Assembly: GCF_001908105.1 (NCBI RefSeq) | Contig: NZ_MKGQ01000002.1 | Location: forward strand, 124,001 to 188,000 | Direction of reading: 5' to 3' | Source: Xenorhabdus eapokensis | Lineage (GTDB): Bacteria; Pseudomonadota; Gammaproteobacteria; Enterobacterales; Enterobacteriaceae | Length of the DNA stretch: 64,000 bases | Shown: piece after piece, positions 47,658 through 57,555 of the stretch | Numbering within the stretch: position 1 is the stretch's first letter | Layout: the number at the start of each line of letters is the position of its first letter | Made by a program: the position numbers and the translations under genes | Notes under the pieces: generated by a model | Database searches by the model: none | Told to the model about the DNA's origin: nothing | The model's input: only the letters and a program-made list of their open reading frames with translations

Positions 47658-48011
47658 ATGAGCCATATTGCCGCATTGAGAAAAATTAATAATTTAAAAC
47701 AAGAATTTGATTTAATAGAAGAAATTTGGTCACCGAAGGTGATAGCTCAAACAAACGAATATAAGATAATTATATTGCTCGCTGAAGGTGATTTTATATG
47801 GCACACACATGAAGATGAAGACAAGGTATTTATGGTTATTGAAGGTGAACTTCGTATAGATTTTAAAAATGATCACGTAATAATAAAGCAAGGTGAGTTT
47901 TTTGTAGTACCTAAAGGGGAAGAAAGTAAACCTTCGTCCAAGACATTAACCAAGCTGCTATTAATAGAACCCTATATAGTCGCGAATTCAGATCAGAAGT
48001 GTCACGCGTGA
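47658..48011 (+). CDS. Single-domain cupin protein
   Basis: A 117-residue cupin. Motif 1 fits G-x5-HxH-x4-E-x6-G (GDFIWHTHEDEDKVFMVIEGEL, read as two parts around the HTH of residues 55-57), and motif 2 is GEFFVVPKG near residue 90. Two His and Glu would bind a metal. Similar small cupins are isomerases, sugar-binding or regulatory proteins; the substrate is not evident. AAGGA precedes the ATG. AT content is intermediate between the island and the core genome. Confidence 0.85.
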   Translation: MSHIAALRKINNLKQEFDLIEEIWSPKVIAQTNEYKIIILLAEGDFIWHTHEDEDKVFMVIEGELRIDFKNDHVIIKQGEFFVVPKGEESKPSSKTLTKLLLIEPYIVANSDQKCHA

Positions 48012-48116
48012 TTTGAGTTGGAGGCAAGGGCGGGCTGATTAGCTCTTCCTTCTCAAGGATAAATAATATAAAAGTTAATATTATTTATCCTTTAAGCAAG
48101 AATAGGATTGTAACTG

Positions 48117-48341
48117 TTATTTATCTATTTTTTTCAGGAAACAGGTTTTCAGGACTAATCCCTTAATTTTATCGGCATTGCATTCAATTTCATCTTCGCG
48201 GTGGGTCAGGCGGATGTTTTTGATCAGCGTGCCGCGTTTCAGTGTCTTGGAAGTCCCTTTGACTTTCAAATCCTTGATAACCTGAACTGAATCACCATCG
48301 TTCAGTAATGCGCCGTTAGAATCTTTGACTTCGATATCCAT
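48117..48341 (-). CDS. PhnA (YjdM) C-terminal domain protein
   Basis: A 74-residue protein matching the C-terminal two thirds of E. coli PhnA/YjdM (VKDSNGALLNDGDSVQVIKD, LKVKGTSKTLKRGT). The N-terminal zinc ribbon with four cysteines is absent. The start is a normal ATG with GAGGA upstream and a clean N-terminus, so this is a stand-alone short form rather than a broken gene. Despite the name, phosphonate use is not its demonstrated role. Confidence 0.85.
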   Translation of the reverse strand: MDIEVKDSNGALLNDGDSVQVIKDLKVKGTSKTLKRGTLIKNIRLTHREDEIECNADKIKGLVLKTCFLKKIDK

Positions 48342-48451
48342 CTTATAGAATCCTCATGTTTATTTTTGAATCAAACAGGGATTATAGAGAGAAAAATGAT
48401 CTTTTTAAAGGTTTGCGGGATTTTTAAGGTTATAACTTCTTTTTTTAATGT

Positions 48452-48484
48452 TTTTTCCATCAATATCTGTTGTTGATGGAAAAA
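48452..48484. terminator. Hairpin between rhtA and the PhnA-domain gene
   Basis: TTTTTCCATCAA pairs with TTGATGGAAAAA around a 9-nt loop, with T and A runs at the outer ends; it would end rhtA transcription coming from the right. Confidence 0.65.
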
Positions 48485-48606
48485 GGCCACGGATGCGGCC
48501 CTAACTTAATGAGGAATAATATTTTTATTTTATTGCTCAATATTTGTTTCGATAAATCATAGAAATTTATCAAGATCACGGGATCATATCAGTATTTTTA
48601 AAGTCA

Positions 48607-49497
48607 TTATTCTACTTTTTCTATTTTAGTTTTCCGCTTAATAGTTGAGGTGGAGCCTATAGAAGCACAAATAATGCAAAAGAGAGCAATCCATTGAATT
48701 TTTGTCAAGTGCTCATTAAGGAAGATGATGCCTGATAATGCTCCCAATGCAGGCTCAAGGCTCATTAATGTCCCAAATGTTTTGGCCGGCAGGCGAGTAA
48801 GGGCAATCATCTCCAGAGTGTAAGGAAATGCGGTGGATAAAATAGCGATCCCCAGGGCAATAGGCAGCAGAGAAGTATCGAACAGGAGTTCAGTCCCAGT
48901 CTGTATTAATCCAATTGGGAAAAAGATAAAGGCAGCAATGAGTGAACCGATAGAGACCGTCGCAGCACCATAGCCCGCCCCAGCACGTTGCCCAAAAATA
49001 ATATAAAGTGCCCAAAAAACACCGGCTCCCAGTGCGTACACAATACCTATAGGATCGAGGGTATTGACGCTATTCCCGATTGGCAGCAGGAAGCTTAATC
49101 CGGCAATGACCATGGCAATCCAGAGAAAATCCAGAGGACGGCGGGAAGAAAACATGGCTACCGCTAAAGGTCCGGTAAACTCAAGCGCAACGGCAATGCC
49201 GAGTGGAATTCGGGATAAGGACAGATAAAACAGATAGTTCATTGCTCCCAGGGAAATGCCATAGGCGAAAAGAGGGAGTAATGAAGAACGCTGAAATTTC
49301 AGTCGCCACGGTTTAAAAATCAGAAATAGAATAATCGTTCCTAATGCAAGTCTCAGAGCGGTGACACCAGGCGCACCAATGACAGGAAATAATGTTTTAG
49401 CCAGTGAGGCTCCGGCTTGGATTGATGTCATTGACAGTAACAATAAAATCACAGGAAGCAGTGGAAAAGAAGCTGCCCGATGTTTGGAAAGAGACAT
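48607..49497 (-). CDS. rhtA: Threonine/homoserine exporter RhtA
   Basis: A 296-residue DMT/EamA transporter with ten helices in two repeats. It aligns along its length with E. coli RhtA (SIQAGASLAKTLFPVIGAPG, LRLALGTIILFLIFKPWRL, FTGPLAVAMFSSRRPLDF, LTRLPAKTFGTLMSLEPAL). It exports threonine, homoserine and some other amino acids. The start follows the family. Single gene. Confidence 0.93.
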   Translation of the reverse strand: MSLSKHRAASFPLLPVILLLLSMTSIQAGASLAKTLFPVIGAPGVTALRLALGTIILFLIFKPWRLKFQRSSLLPLFAYGISLGAMNYLFYLSLSRIPLGIAVALEFTGPLAVAMFSSRRPLDFLWIAMVIAGLSFLLPIGNSVNTLDPIGIVYALGAGVFWALYIIFGQRAGAGYGAATVSIGSLIAAFIFFPIGLIQTGTELLFDTSLLPIALGIAILSTAFPYTLEMIALTRLPAKTFGTLMSLEPALGALSGIIFLNEHLTKIQWIALFCIICASIGSTSTIKRKTKIEKVE

Positions 49498-49732
49498 TTT
49501 AAAAAAACCTCAGTTACAACGTGTTATTTAAGAGATGCCATCTTCGCAGTGAAACAGATATAACTCAACAGTATTATCAGTTGCATGTTTGTTAATAGAG
49601 AGTGTTGTGGCTTCGTCGGGGGATTTTGGCACATTGGAGGTATTCAGTGAGGGGACTTGATCGTTTTAATAATTATATTATCCTGTTGGTGGAAATTCAT
49701 ACTGACTCATTAAAAATAATCGAGAGAATATA

Positions 49733-50197
49733 ATGATAATAAAAACGGCTACTATGCAGGATATTGAGTCTATTTTATCTCTTTATCGTGTATTGTTCAG
49801 TGAAATGGCGGCGTTGCAGCCGGATAGAATGCAAGTGGCTGAACAAGAAAGAGATTTTATTGCTTCCAATATCAATAACGATAAATTTCATTTATTAGTT
49901 GCAGAAGATGAGAATGGCAGCATTAAAGGTTTTGCTATTGCTCAAGAGCAAACGACGGCTCCCTTTAATTGCCTGGTTCCGAGAACTTATGGTTATGTTT
50001 TTGACTTAATGGTGAGTCAGGATGCCAGAAATCTTGGAATTGGCCAGAAATTACTGGCTGGTATGAAAAAGTGGGCGCAAGAAAACCATTATTCACACCT
50101 TGAACTGAGCGTATTATCTCAGAATGTTGATGCGATACGTTTTTATATCAGGGAAGGGTATCAAGAAACCAGCAGAACGATGGCGCTTACCTTGTGA
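49733..50197 (+). CDS. GNAT-family N-acetyltransferase
   Basis: A 154-residue acetyltransferase. The acetyl-CoA loop is visible as VSQDARNLGIGQKLLAGMKKWA near residue 100 (Q/RxxGxG/A pattern), preceded by YGYVFDLMV and followed by LELSVLSQNVDAIRFYIREGY. Substrate unknown. GAGAG precedes the ATG. It ends in a terminator facing the oxidoreductase gene. Confidence 0.88.
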   Translation: MIIKTATMQDIESILSLYRVLFSEMAALQPDRMQVAEQERDFIASNINNDKFHLLVAEDENGSIKGFAIAQEQTTAPFNCLVPRTYGYVFDLMVSQDARNLGIGQKLLAGMKKWAQENHYSHLELSVLSQNVDAIRFYIREGYQETSRTMALTL

Positions 50198-50215
50198 TCA
50201 GGAATAATATATTAA

Positions 50216-50242
50216 AACCATCAAAGCGATACTTTGATGGTT
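50216..50242. terminator. Bidirectional terminator after the GNAT gene
   Basis: A perfect 11-bp stem (AACCATCAAAG / CTTTGATGGTT) with a 5-nt loop between convergent genes. Confidence 0.8.
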
Positions 50243-50298
50243 ATTGTAATCGTTAAAGTAGCCAATTTACCCTGCATAAATTAAGGAAGTTTAAAAAT

Positions 50299-51294
50299 TT
50301 ATACAACTTGCCGCTCCCGATACTCTTTTAATACTTCATCAATAACCCAACTGGTGCGAGCGGCAGATTCACCTGTGGATGGGCAACTACCATTACCCTG
50401 TATGTTATTAATAACCGTCTGAATGAATGGCATTTGGATATGTTTGGGGTTGTCGAAATGGTATTGGTGTAGTTGGTTATTTTCGTCATAGTGTGAAATG
50501 GGGGAATCACCAAATGTGGCAAAAACTATTTTGCCTTTTGTACCGATAATTTCGACTTTATCCTCGCGAGAACTGGCGACAAAATTCCAAATGCCAACTC
50601 CCTGAACATGATTCTCGAACACAAATGACATGGAAACACAGTCTTCGGCGGGATAGGCTTTTGCCTGTGAATGGGCGTGTCCTTTGACTGAGATAATTTT
50701 GCCCAGCAGAAAATCCAATATATCGAGTGTATGGCAAGCTAAATCAACAAATAAGCCACCACCAGCTATTTCGGGTTTAACAAACCAGGGTAAGTTATCA
50801 GGATCTTGATAGATAGAGGACATTTCCCGGAATTGCATGCAATTGACAATTCGTGGTGTACCAATTGCGCCAGAATCAATTAACGCTTTTATTTTAATAA
50901 ATCTCGGTAATGCTCTGCGATAATAAGCGACGAACAGGGAAACTTTTTGAAATTGGCAGATGGCAATCATTTCGTTACATTCTTCAAATGTTAATGCCAT
51001 CGGCTTTTCGACATAAACACTTTTACCGGCCTGTGCTGCTAAAATAGTGTATTTCTTATGGGTAGAAGGTGGGGTAGCAATATAAACGGCATCAACTTCC
51101 GGATCATTAATTAAAGATTCGGCATCCGAGTACCATTTTCGAATATTGTGCCGTTCGGCAAAATCTTTGGCTAAATTCGCATTGCGCCGCATGACGGCAA
51201 CTAATTCTGAATTCTCTAACTTATAAAAAGCAGGGCCACTTTTTACTTCTGTTACATTACCACAACCTATAATACCCCATCTTACTTTTTGCAT
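50299..51294 (-). CDS. Gfo/Idh/MocA-family NAD(P)-dependent oxidoreductase
   Basis: A 331-residue dehydrogenase. The N-terminal Rossmann fold has GIIGCGNVTEVKSGP, and the family motifs AVYIATPPSTH and VYVEKPMALT (catalytic Lys in EKP) near residue 95 follow. The C-terminal beta-sheet domain includes GGGLFVDLACHTLDILDFLLG. Members act on sugars, inositols or related compounds; the exact substrate cannot be told. Single gene, divergent from ybiT. Confidence 0.9.
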   Translation of the reverse strand: MQKVRWGIIGCGNVTEVKSGPAFYKLENSELVAVMRRNANLAKDFAERHNIRKWYSDAESLINDPEVDAVYIATPPSTHKKYTILAAQAGKSVYVEKPMALTFEECNEMIAICQFQKVSLFVAYYRRALPRFIKIKALIDSGAIGTPRIVNCMQFREMSSIYQDPDNLPWFVKPEIAGGGLFVDLACHTLDILDFLLGKIISVKGHAHSQAKAYPAEDCVSMSFVFENHVQGVGIWNFVASSREDKVEIIGTKGKIVFATFGDSPISHYDENNQLHQYHFDNPKHIQMPFIQTVINNIQGNGSCPSTGESAARTSWVIDEVLKEYRERQVV

Positions 51295-51558
51295 TGTATT
51301 CTTTCCGGTATATCGAATTGTTGAGTTGTAAAATTCAGAGTGAAGTTTATAACAGTGCCTTTTTTTGTTCTATATTTCACAGTGTAATAGGTTAGATTTT
51401 TCATGAAAAATAATGAATATTCAGTATGTTATTTGAGGTGTTGCCCTGACTTTAACAGTGAGTAACGCATTCTGGCGATACTTTTTTTCTGTTGTGGCAT
51501 AATGCGCGGCTATCGGTTTTATCATCTCCCTTTTTATTCACTTATAAGAGCAACAGTT

Positions 51559-53154
51559 GTGTTAAGTACAAACAACATCACTATGCAGTTTGGCAGTAAG
51601 CCACTGTTTGAAAATATTTCTGTCAAATTCGGCAACGGTAACCGCTATGGTTTGATTGGGGCGAATGGCGCAGGCAAATCCACTTTCATGAAAATCCTGG
51701 GCAGAGATTTAACGCCAACTTCTGGTAATGTCAGCCTTGATCCTAATGAGCGTCTGGGTAAATTGCGTCAGGATCAGTTTGCTTTCGAAGAATATACCGT
51801 GTTGGATACTGTCATCATGGGGCACTCGGAGCTATGGGAAGTCAAACAAGAGCGTGACCGCATTTATGCGATGACAGAAATGAGCGAAGAAGATGGCTAC
51901 CGTGTCGCCGATCTGGAAGTCGCTTATGGTGAGATGGATGGTTACAGTGCAGAAGCGCGTGCCGGCGAATTGTTGCTGGGGGTTGGTATTCCTGTTGAGC
52001 AACATTATGGCTTAATGAGTGCAGTGGCTCCGGGCTGGAAATTGCGTGTATTGCTGGCACAAGCCCTGTTTTCCGATCCTGACGTCTTGCTGCTCGATGA
52101 GCCAACCAACAACCTGGATATTGATACTATCCGCTGGTTGGAGGAAGTGCTCAACGAACGTAACAGCACGATGATCATCATTTCCCATGACCGTCATTTT
52201 CTGAATACGGTATGTACCCATATGGCTGATTTGGACTATGGCGAACTGCGTTTGTTCCCAGGCAATTATGATGAGTATATGATTGCCGCAACGCAAGCTC
52301 GTGAACGTCTGCTGGCTGATAATGCCAAGAAAAAGGCTCAGATTGCTGAATTGCAATCATTCGTTAGCCGTTTCAGTGCGAATGCATCCAAATCTAAACA
52401 GGCAACTTCCCGTGCCCGTCAGATTGATAAGATCCAGTTGGAAGAAGTGAAAGCTTCCAGCCGTCAGAATCCTTATATCCGTTTTGAGCAAGAGAAAAAA
52501 CTGTTCCGTAACGCACTGGAATTGGAGGGCTTGACCAAGGGTTACGATAACGGGGCACTGTTCAAGAACCTGAATCTGCTGATGGAAGTCGGCGAAAAGA
52601 TGGCGGTAATCGGTGAAAACGGTATCGGTAAAACAACACTCCTGAAGACCTTAGTGGGTGAAGAAACGCCAAATAGCGGCACAATTAAGTGGTCTGAAAA
52701 TAGCACAATTGGCTATTATGCGCAGGATCATGCCAGTGATTTTAACTGTGATATGACCGTATTTGAGTGGATGAGCCAATGGAAGCGCGAAGGCGATGAT
52801 GAGCAGGCAGTCCGCAGTATTCTCGGCCGTTTGTTGTTTGGGCAGGATGATATCAAGAAGAAAGTCGGTGTACTTTCCGGTGGTGAGCAAGGCCGGATGC
52901 TGTTTGGCAAGCTGATGATGCAGAAGCCTAACATTCTGGTTATGGATGAACCAACTAACCACCTGGATATGGAGTCTATCGAATCTTTGAACCTTGCGCT
53001 GGAACTTTATCAGGGCACGTTGATTTTCGTTTCTCATGACCGTGCATTTGTTAGCTCACTGGCTAGCCGTGTTCTGGAAATTAAATCCGATAACGTTATT
53101 GATTTCAAAGGTACTTATGATGAGTATCTGAAAAGTCAGGGTATTGTCGGGTAA
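51559..53154 (+). CDS. ybiT: ABC-F ATPase YbiT
   Basis: A 531-residue ribosome-associated ABC-F protein with two ATPase domains: GANGAGKST and LDEPTNNLD first, GENGIGKTT and MDEPTNHLD second. The linker with [20 protein letters not shown] lies between them. It is close to E. coli YbiT (530 residues). The second signature is LSGGEQGRM. The GTG at 51559 is chosen as start because translation from it ([16 protein letters not shown]) matches the E. coli N-terminus; the longer frame upstream is not conserved. A terminator follows. Confidence 0.95.
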   Translation: MLSTNNITMQFGSKPLFENISVKFGNGNRYGLIGANGAGKSTFMKILGRDLTPTSGNVSLDPNERLGKLRQDQFAFEEYTVLDTVIMGHSELWEVKQERDRIYAMTEMSEEDGYRVADLEVAYGEMDGYSAEARAGELLLGVGIPVEQHYGLMSAVAPGWKLRVLLAQALFSDPDVLLLDEPTNNLDIDTIRWLEEVLNERNSTMIIISHDRHFLNTVCTHMADLDYGELRLFPGNYDEYMIAATQARERLLADNAKKKAQIAELQSFVSRFSANASKSKQATSRARQIDKIQLEEVKASSRQNPYIRFEQEKKLFRNALELEGLTKGYDNGALFKNLNLLMEVGEKMAVIGENGIGKTTLLKTLVGEETPNSGTIKWSENSTIGYYAQDHASDFNCDMTVFEWMSQWKREGDDEQAVRSILGRLLFGQDDIKKKVGVLSGGEQGRMLFGKLMMQKPNILVMDEPTNHLDMESIESLNLALELYQGTLIFVSHDRAFVSSLASRVLEIKSDNVIDFKGTYDEYLKSQGIVG

Positions 53155-53175
53155 GCCGGATTTGTATTGGAAGAG

Positions 53176-53205
53176 AAACATCCAGCCAGATTTGGCTGGA
53201 TGTTT
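53176..53205. terminator. Bidirectional terminator between ybiT and moeB
   Basis: A 13-bp stem (AAACATCCAGCCA / TGGCTGGATGTTT) with a 4-nt loop followed by T-rich sequence. Confidence 0.9.
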
Positions 53206-53235
53206 CTTTATCAGAATAAGTTTCCAACGACATAT

Positions 53236-53991
53236 TCATTGCGACTGGCAAATTTCACACAAGGGATCTTTCCGCAATGTCATTTGGCGAAATTGCATGG
53301 TCATTGCATCGAAAAGTAATACTTTACCACGACAGGTTTGCCCGTATTGGGTTAATAGTTTAATGGTTTCCATTGCCAGCAAGGCGCCGATAGTGCCTAC
53401 TAATGGCGCCATGACACCGGCTTCAACACAAGTCAGACTGTTTTCACCAAACAAGCGGCTCAGGCAACGATAACAAGGCTCTTTCGGTTGGTAAGTAAAG
53501 ACAGAAAGCTGGCCTTCCATGCGGATCGCAGCACCCGATACCAATGTTATTTTACGTCCATAACACAAGCGATTGAGCTGTTCACGAATGGCAATATTAT
53601 CTGTACAGTCGAGCACAATTTTGTGTTGGCTGATTAGCTCATCTAATGCCGGATCATCCAGTAACCCTTCAATGGGGTTGATGGTGATGTGTGGATTGAT
53701 CTCCCGCAGGGTCAGCGCCGCAGAATGCACTTTTGCCATACCAATGCGTTCATCGCGATGCAGGATCTGCCGTTGCAGATTGGAAAGGGAGACCGTATCA
53801 AAATCCAGCAGGCTAATTGTCCCAATACCCGCCGCTGCAAGATATTGGGAAGCTGCACAACCCAGTCCCCCCGCACCCACTATTAACACCTTGGCTGATT
53901 TTAATGTTTCCTGCCCGTCGAAATCGAAACCACGCAAGATAATCTGTCGGTTATAACGCAAAGTTTCTTCATCAGTAAGTTCGACTGTCAT
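53236..53991 (-). CDS. moeB: Molybdopterin-synthase adenylyltransferase MoeB
   Basis: A 251-residue E1-like enzyme that adenylates the MoaD C-terminus. The nucleotide-binding motif VGAGGLGCAASQYL is near residue 36, with the DFDTVSLSNLQRQILH block, DCTDN and four zinc cysteines (CYRC and CEIC). It follows moeA by 32 bases on the same strand, forming the moeAB operon. Confidence 0.97.
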   Translation of the reverse strand: MTVELTDEETLRYNRQIILRGFDFDGQETLKSAKVLIVGAGGLGCAASQYLAAAGIGTISLLDFDTVSLSNLQRQILHRDERIGMAKVHSAALTLREINPHITINPIEGLLDDPALDELISQHKIVLDCTDNIAIREQLNRLCYGRKITLVSGAAIRMEGQLSVFTYQPKEPCYRCLSRLFGENSLTCVEAGVMAPLVGTIGALLAMETIKLLTQYGQTCRGKVLLFDAMTMQFRQMTLRKDPLCEICQSQ

Positions 53992-54023
53992 TTTTCGGTA
54001 TCTTATTATTGGTTTTTCAGTGA

Positions 54024-55277
54024 TTAATTTTTCAGTAAATAGTTGAAAAATTCAATTTGCACGGTTTCACCCGCAGCAACATGTCCACGTTCCCGTTCCA
54101 ACACAATAAAACAGTTGCCGAGACTGTATGAACTAAAGATATGCGAGCCTTGATGACCCGTAGTTTGTACCTCTAATTCACCATATTCATTCAGTGAAGC
54201 AATACCGCGTTGGAAATCCAGTCTGCCAGGGGATTTTTTCAAGGGGGTTGTTGTCTTGGCTGTGAGACGCATAGGCGGTTGCCATGCGGTAAAACCCGAT
54301 AGATGGGCAATCAATGGTTGTACTAATTGGTAGAAGGTGAGTACGGCAGACACCGGATTGCCGGGTAAGCCGCAGAACCAGGCATTTTCCAATTTGCCAA
54401 AGGCGAAAGGCTTACCCGGTTTAATGGCGAGTTTCCAAAAACTGATTTTTCCTGCTTCTTCTAAGATTTGCTTGGTGTAATCCGCTTCACCAACAGAAAC
54501 GCCACCGCTGCTGATCACTAAATCAGCTCGTTTATCTGCTTCGATAAAGGCCTGACGCAATGCATCGGGATCATCGCGGATTACGCCAAGATCGATGATG
54601 TCACAACCCATTTTTTCCAACATCAGGCGAATAGCAAATCGGTTGGTATCGTAAATTTGACCTGCCTGTAAGGGTTCACCGATGGCTTGTAATTCGTCGC
54701 CGGTAGAAAAAATGGCAACTTTCAGTTTGCGGACAACATCAACCGTTGCAATGCCTAGTGAAGCAATTAGCGGTAATTGTGCTGTGGAGAGTTTAATCCC
54801 TTTTGCTAATACCACCGTATTTTGGTGGATGTCTTCACCGATGGAGCGAATGTTTTGCTTCGGTTTTACCGGATGAGTGAAGCGAATTCCTGTTTCGGTA
54901 ACTTCCGTTTGTTCTTGCATAACAACGGCATCTGCGCCTGCAGGAATGGGAGCACCGGTCATAATACGAATGCAACTGCCCGCCGGCCATTCCTGCTGAA
55001 ATGGCATACCCGCCAGCGCTTTTCCTGCCATTGGCAAGGTTTGGTTTTCGCTAAGATCTGCAAGGCGAATAGCATAACCATCCATTGCTGAGTTATCAAA
55101 CGAGGGTACGTTGATCGGGGAAATGATATCAGTGGCGGTAATTCTGCCCGTAGACTCGGTCAGGCTAATGGTTTCTGTCGTGATGAGTGGGGTAGCGGTG
55201 AGGGGAATGGTGTGGGTCAGTAATTTTTCGAGTGCTTGATCAAGTGAGATTAAGTCTGAGGCATGACAGTGATCCAT
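54024..55277 (-). CDS. moeA: Molybdopterin molybdenumtransferase MoeA
   Basis: A 417-residue enzyme that inserts molybdate into adenylylated molybdopterin. Landmarks: [52 protein letters not shown] and [17 protein letters not shown]. The C-terminal beta-barrel domain is present. First gene of moeAB. Completes a nearly full cofactor pathway in this window together with moaACDE. Confidence 0.97.
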   Translation of the reverse strand: MDHCHASDLISLDQALEKLLTHTIPLTATPLITTETISLTESTGRITATDIISPINVPSFDNSAMDGYAIRLADLSENQTLPMAGKALAGMPFQQEWPAGSCIRIMTGAPIPAGADAVVMQEQTEVTETGIRFTHPVKPKQNIRSIGEDIHQNTVVLAKGIKLSTAQLPLIASLGIATVDVVRKLKVAIFSTGDELQAIGEPLQAGQIYDTNRFAIRLMLEKMGCDIIDLGVIRDDPDALRQAFIEADKRADLVISSGGVSVGEADYTKQILEEAGKISFWKLAIKPGKPFAFGKLENAWFCGLPGNPVSAVLTFYQLVQPLIAHLSGFTAWQPPMRLTAKTTTPLKKSPGRLDFQRGIASLNEYGELEVQTTGHQGSHIFSSYSLGNCFIVLERERGHVAAGETVQIEFFNYLLKN

Positions 55278-55487
55278 AAGAAACTCCCTATACGCCGCAA
55301 ATTGCGGACAAGTGTTTATGCTTATATTGAATGCATTATGGCAAAGATTGCATTGATGGGGAATGACAGGTAATGGCGACTATCACAGAGGAAGGGGTTG
55401 TTAATAAAAGATGTATATTATATTCATGGTTTGTTATAACTGAATAATACCCACCAAATCAATTAATTTTATTACTATTTAATCACT

Positions 55488-56672
55488 ATGAAAAATCAAA
55501 CTGTTGCATCTGGTAGTCGTAACTATCAATCTTTTCAGATTGCATTAAGCGGTTTTTTCGCTTTGGTTGTTGCAATGGGAATAGGACGCTTCACTTTTAC
55601 CCCACAAGTTCCATTGATGATCGCTGAGTCCCAACTCACATTAACGAGTGTGGGAATAGTTGCAGCATTCAATTACCTCGGCTATCTGGCGGGTTCTTAT
55701 GATGCCATGCGAGCGCAACGTTTTGTGGAATATCGTTTGTGGAGCGGTTTATGGGGAGCCGTCATTATCACCCTGCTTTCCGCATTGTTGGATGGACCCA
55801 TATTGCACAGTATTGCCCGCTTTTTTATCGGCTGGGCAAGTGGCTGGACGTTGGTATTGGTAGCCGCATGGTCAAATGATGAATTAGCAAAATTAAATCG
55901 TCCAGGATTGAGTGCCGCCGTTTTTTCAGGGACGGGTGTGGGGATCTTTATTAGTGGCATGCTAGCAATTGGGATTCAATCCTGGCAGATGAGCGCCGCC
56001 AGTGCGTGGATATTATATGGCGTTCTGGCGCTGTTATTCAGTATTTATGTCAGTCGTTATCTGCCTCGCAGCGGTGAATTACACCGTCCGCAGACGGCGA
56101 TCCAAACACTGAGTATGACACCAGAAATCAAGCGATTGGTGTGGTGTTATAGTTTGGCTGGGTTTGGCTATATTTTGCCTGCGACGTTTCTTTCCCAAAT
56201 GGCGACAGAGCGTTTTCCTGATAGCTTGTTTGCCCAGTTTGTCTGGCCAATATTTGGTGGTGCTTCGGTCATTGGTATCATGCTGGGAATTTTGCTGCGT
56301 CATGTAGCAACATCTCAAATCCGTCTGGCGGTCACGTTATGGCTTCAGGCACTGGGTATTTTAATTGCGGAAATATTACCGGATATTGGTGGTTTGATGA
56401 TTGGGGCATTGCTGATAGGTGGTGGATTTATGTGTGTAGTGCAGCTTGCTTTGCAGTATGGCCGTGAATTGGCTCCCGATCATGCTCGATATATGGCGGG
56501 ATTACTGACCACGGGTTATGCGCTGGGGCAATTGGTAGGGCCCATGTTATCAGCTACTTCGACATGGCTGACAGGCAAATTGGAGCCTGCACTGTATATC
56601 GCATTTATTGGGTTGCTCATTGCCGGATTGCTGGTATTTTATCGCACCAATACTCATCGTGAACCATCCTGA
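55488..56672 (+). CDS. YbfB/YjiJ-family MFS transporter
   Basis: A 394-residue major facilitator protein with twelve helices. The N-terminal GFFALVVAMGIGRFTFTPQVPLM is the hallmark of the YbfB/YjiJ family, and GTGVGIFISG and GYALGQLVGPMLSA lie further on. Substrate unknown. It stands alone between moeA and folE. Confidence 0.88.
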   Translation: MKNQTVASGSRNYQSFQIALSGFFALVVAMGIGRFTFTPQVPLMIAESQLTLTSVGIVAAFNYLGYLAGSYDAMRAQRFVEYRLWSGLWGAVIITLLSALLDGPILHSIARFFIGWASGWTLVLVAAWSNDELAKLNRPGLSAAVFSGTGVGIFISGMLAIGIQSWQMSAASAWILYGVLALLFSIYVSRYLPRSGELHRPQTAIQTLSMTPEIKRLVWCYSLAGFGYILPATFLSQMATERFPDSLFAQFVWPIFGGASVIGIMLGILLRHVATSQIRLAVTLWLQALGILIAEILPDIGGLMIGALLIGGGFMCVVQLALQYGRELAPDHARYMAGLLTTGYALGQLVGPMLSATSTWLTGKLEPALYIAFIGLLIAGLLVFYRTNTHREPS

Positions 56673-56847
56673 TTTGGTGCATTGATGATGTACAGGTATA
56701 GTTCTGCGCCTATTCGTGTATACGATATAGGCGCAGAACAAGATAAATAAAATAGATATTGTATGGTATTACATTCGCTGATATCTGCGTAAAATAAGTG
56801 TCCCGATTTCCCGTCAAGTAACGGAAATATTTACCTTGGAGAAACTG

Positions 56848-57516
56848 ATGTCATCCCTAAGTACAGAAGCTGCGCTGGTGCATTCGGCACTGGTTGAACG
56901 TGGCCTTGAAACCCCATTGCGTGGACCCACCTTGGCGCCAGAAGTGCGTAAAGCACGCATTGAGGAACATATGACAGAAATTATGAAGTTGTTAAATCTT
57001 GATTTGAGTGATGACAGTTTGGCAGATACGCCGGGTCGTATCGCGAAAATGTATGTGGATGAGATTTTCTCAGGGTTAGATTATAACAATTTCCCGAAAA
57101 TTACGCTGATAGAAAATAAAATGAAAGTGGATGAAATGGTGACAGTGCGTGATATTACAATGACCAGCACCTGTGAACACCACTTTGTCACTATTGATGG
57201 CAAAGCCACGGTTGCTTATATTCCGAAAGATAAAGTCATTGGCTTGTCAAAGATTAACCGCATTGTCCAGTTTTTTGCCCAGCGCCCGCAAGTGCAGGAG
57301 CGTTTAACACAGCAGATTTTGATTGCACTACAAACCCTGCTTGGCACAAATAATGTCGCTGTTTCCATCGATGCTGTCCATTATTGCGTGAAAGCGCGTG
57401 GTATTCGCGATGCGACCAGTACCACAACGACGACTTCGCTGGGTGGATTATTTAAAACCAGCCAGAATACACGACAGGAATTCCTGCGTGCTGTGCGTCA
57501 TTTGCACTTATCATGA
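56848..57516 (+). CDS. folE: GTP cyclohydrolase I
   Basis: A 222-residue enzyme making dihydroneopterin triphosphate, the first step of folate synthesis. It is nearly identical to E. coli FolE over the last 140 residues: zinc ligands in STCEHHF and HYCVKARGI, and [20 protein letters not shown]. The ATG at 56848 (GGAG upstream) gives the same length as E. coli; an upstream TTG is less likely. Confidence 0.98.
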   Translation: MSSLSTEAALVHSALVERGLETPLRGPTLAPEVRKARIEEHMTEIMKLLNLDLSDDSLADTPGRIAKMYVDEIFSGLDYNNFPKITLIENKMKVDEMVTVRDITMTSTCEHHFVTIDGKATVAYIPKDKVIGLSKINRIVQFFAQRPQVQERLTQQILIALQTLLGTNNVAVSIDAVHYCVKARGIRDATSTTTTTSLGGLFKTSQNTRQEFLRAVRHLHLS

Positions 57517-57555
57517 TGAATTTCTATTACTATGAAACACAGTTGTAATGGGGTA

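Noticed and set aside
47658..48011. Cupin as an enzyme of the RiPP pathway
   Set aside because: It is on the opposite strand with its own promoter region and lies 1.4 kb from the operon, so there is no positive evidence of a link.
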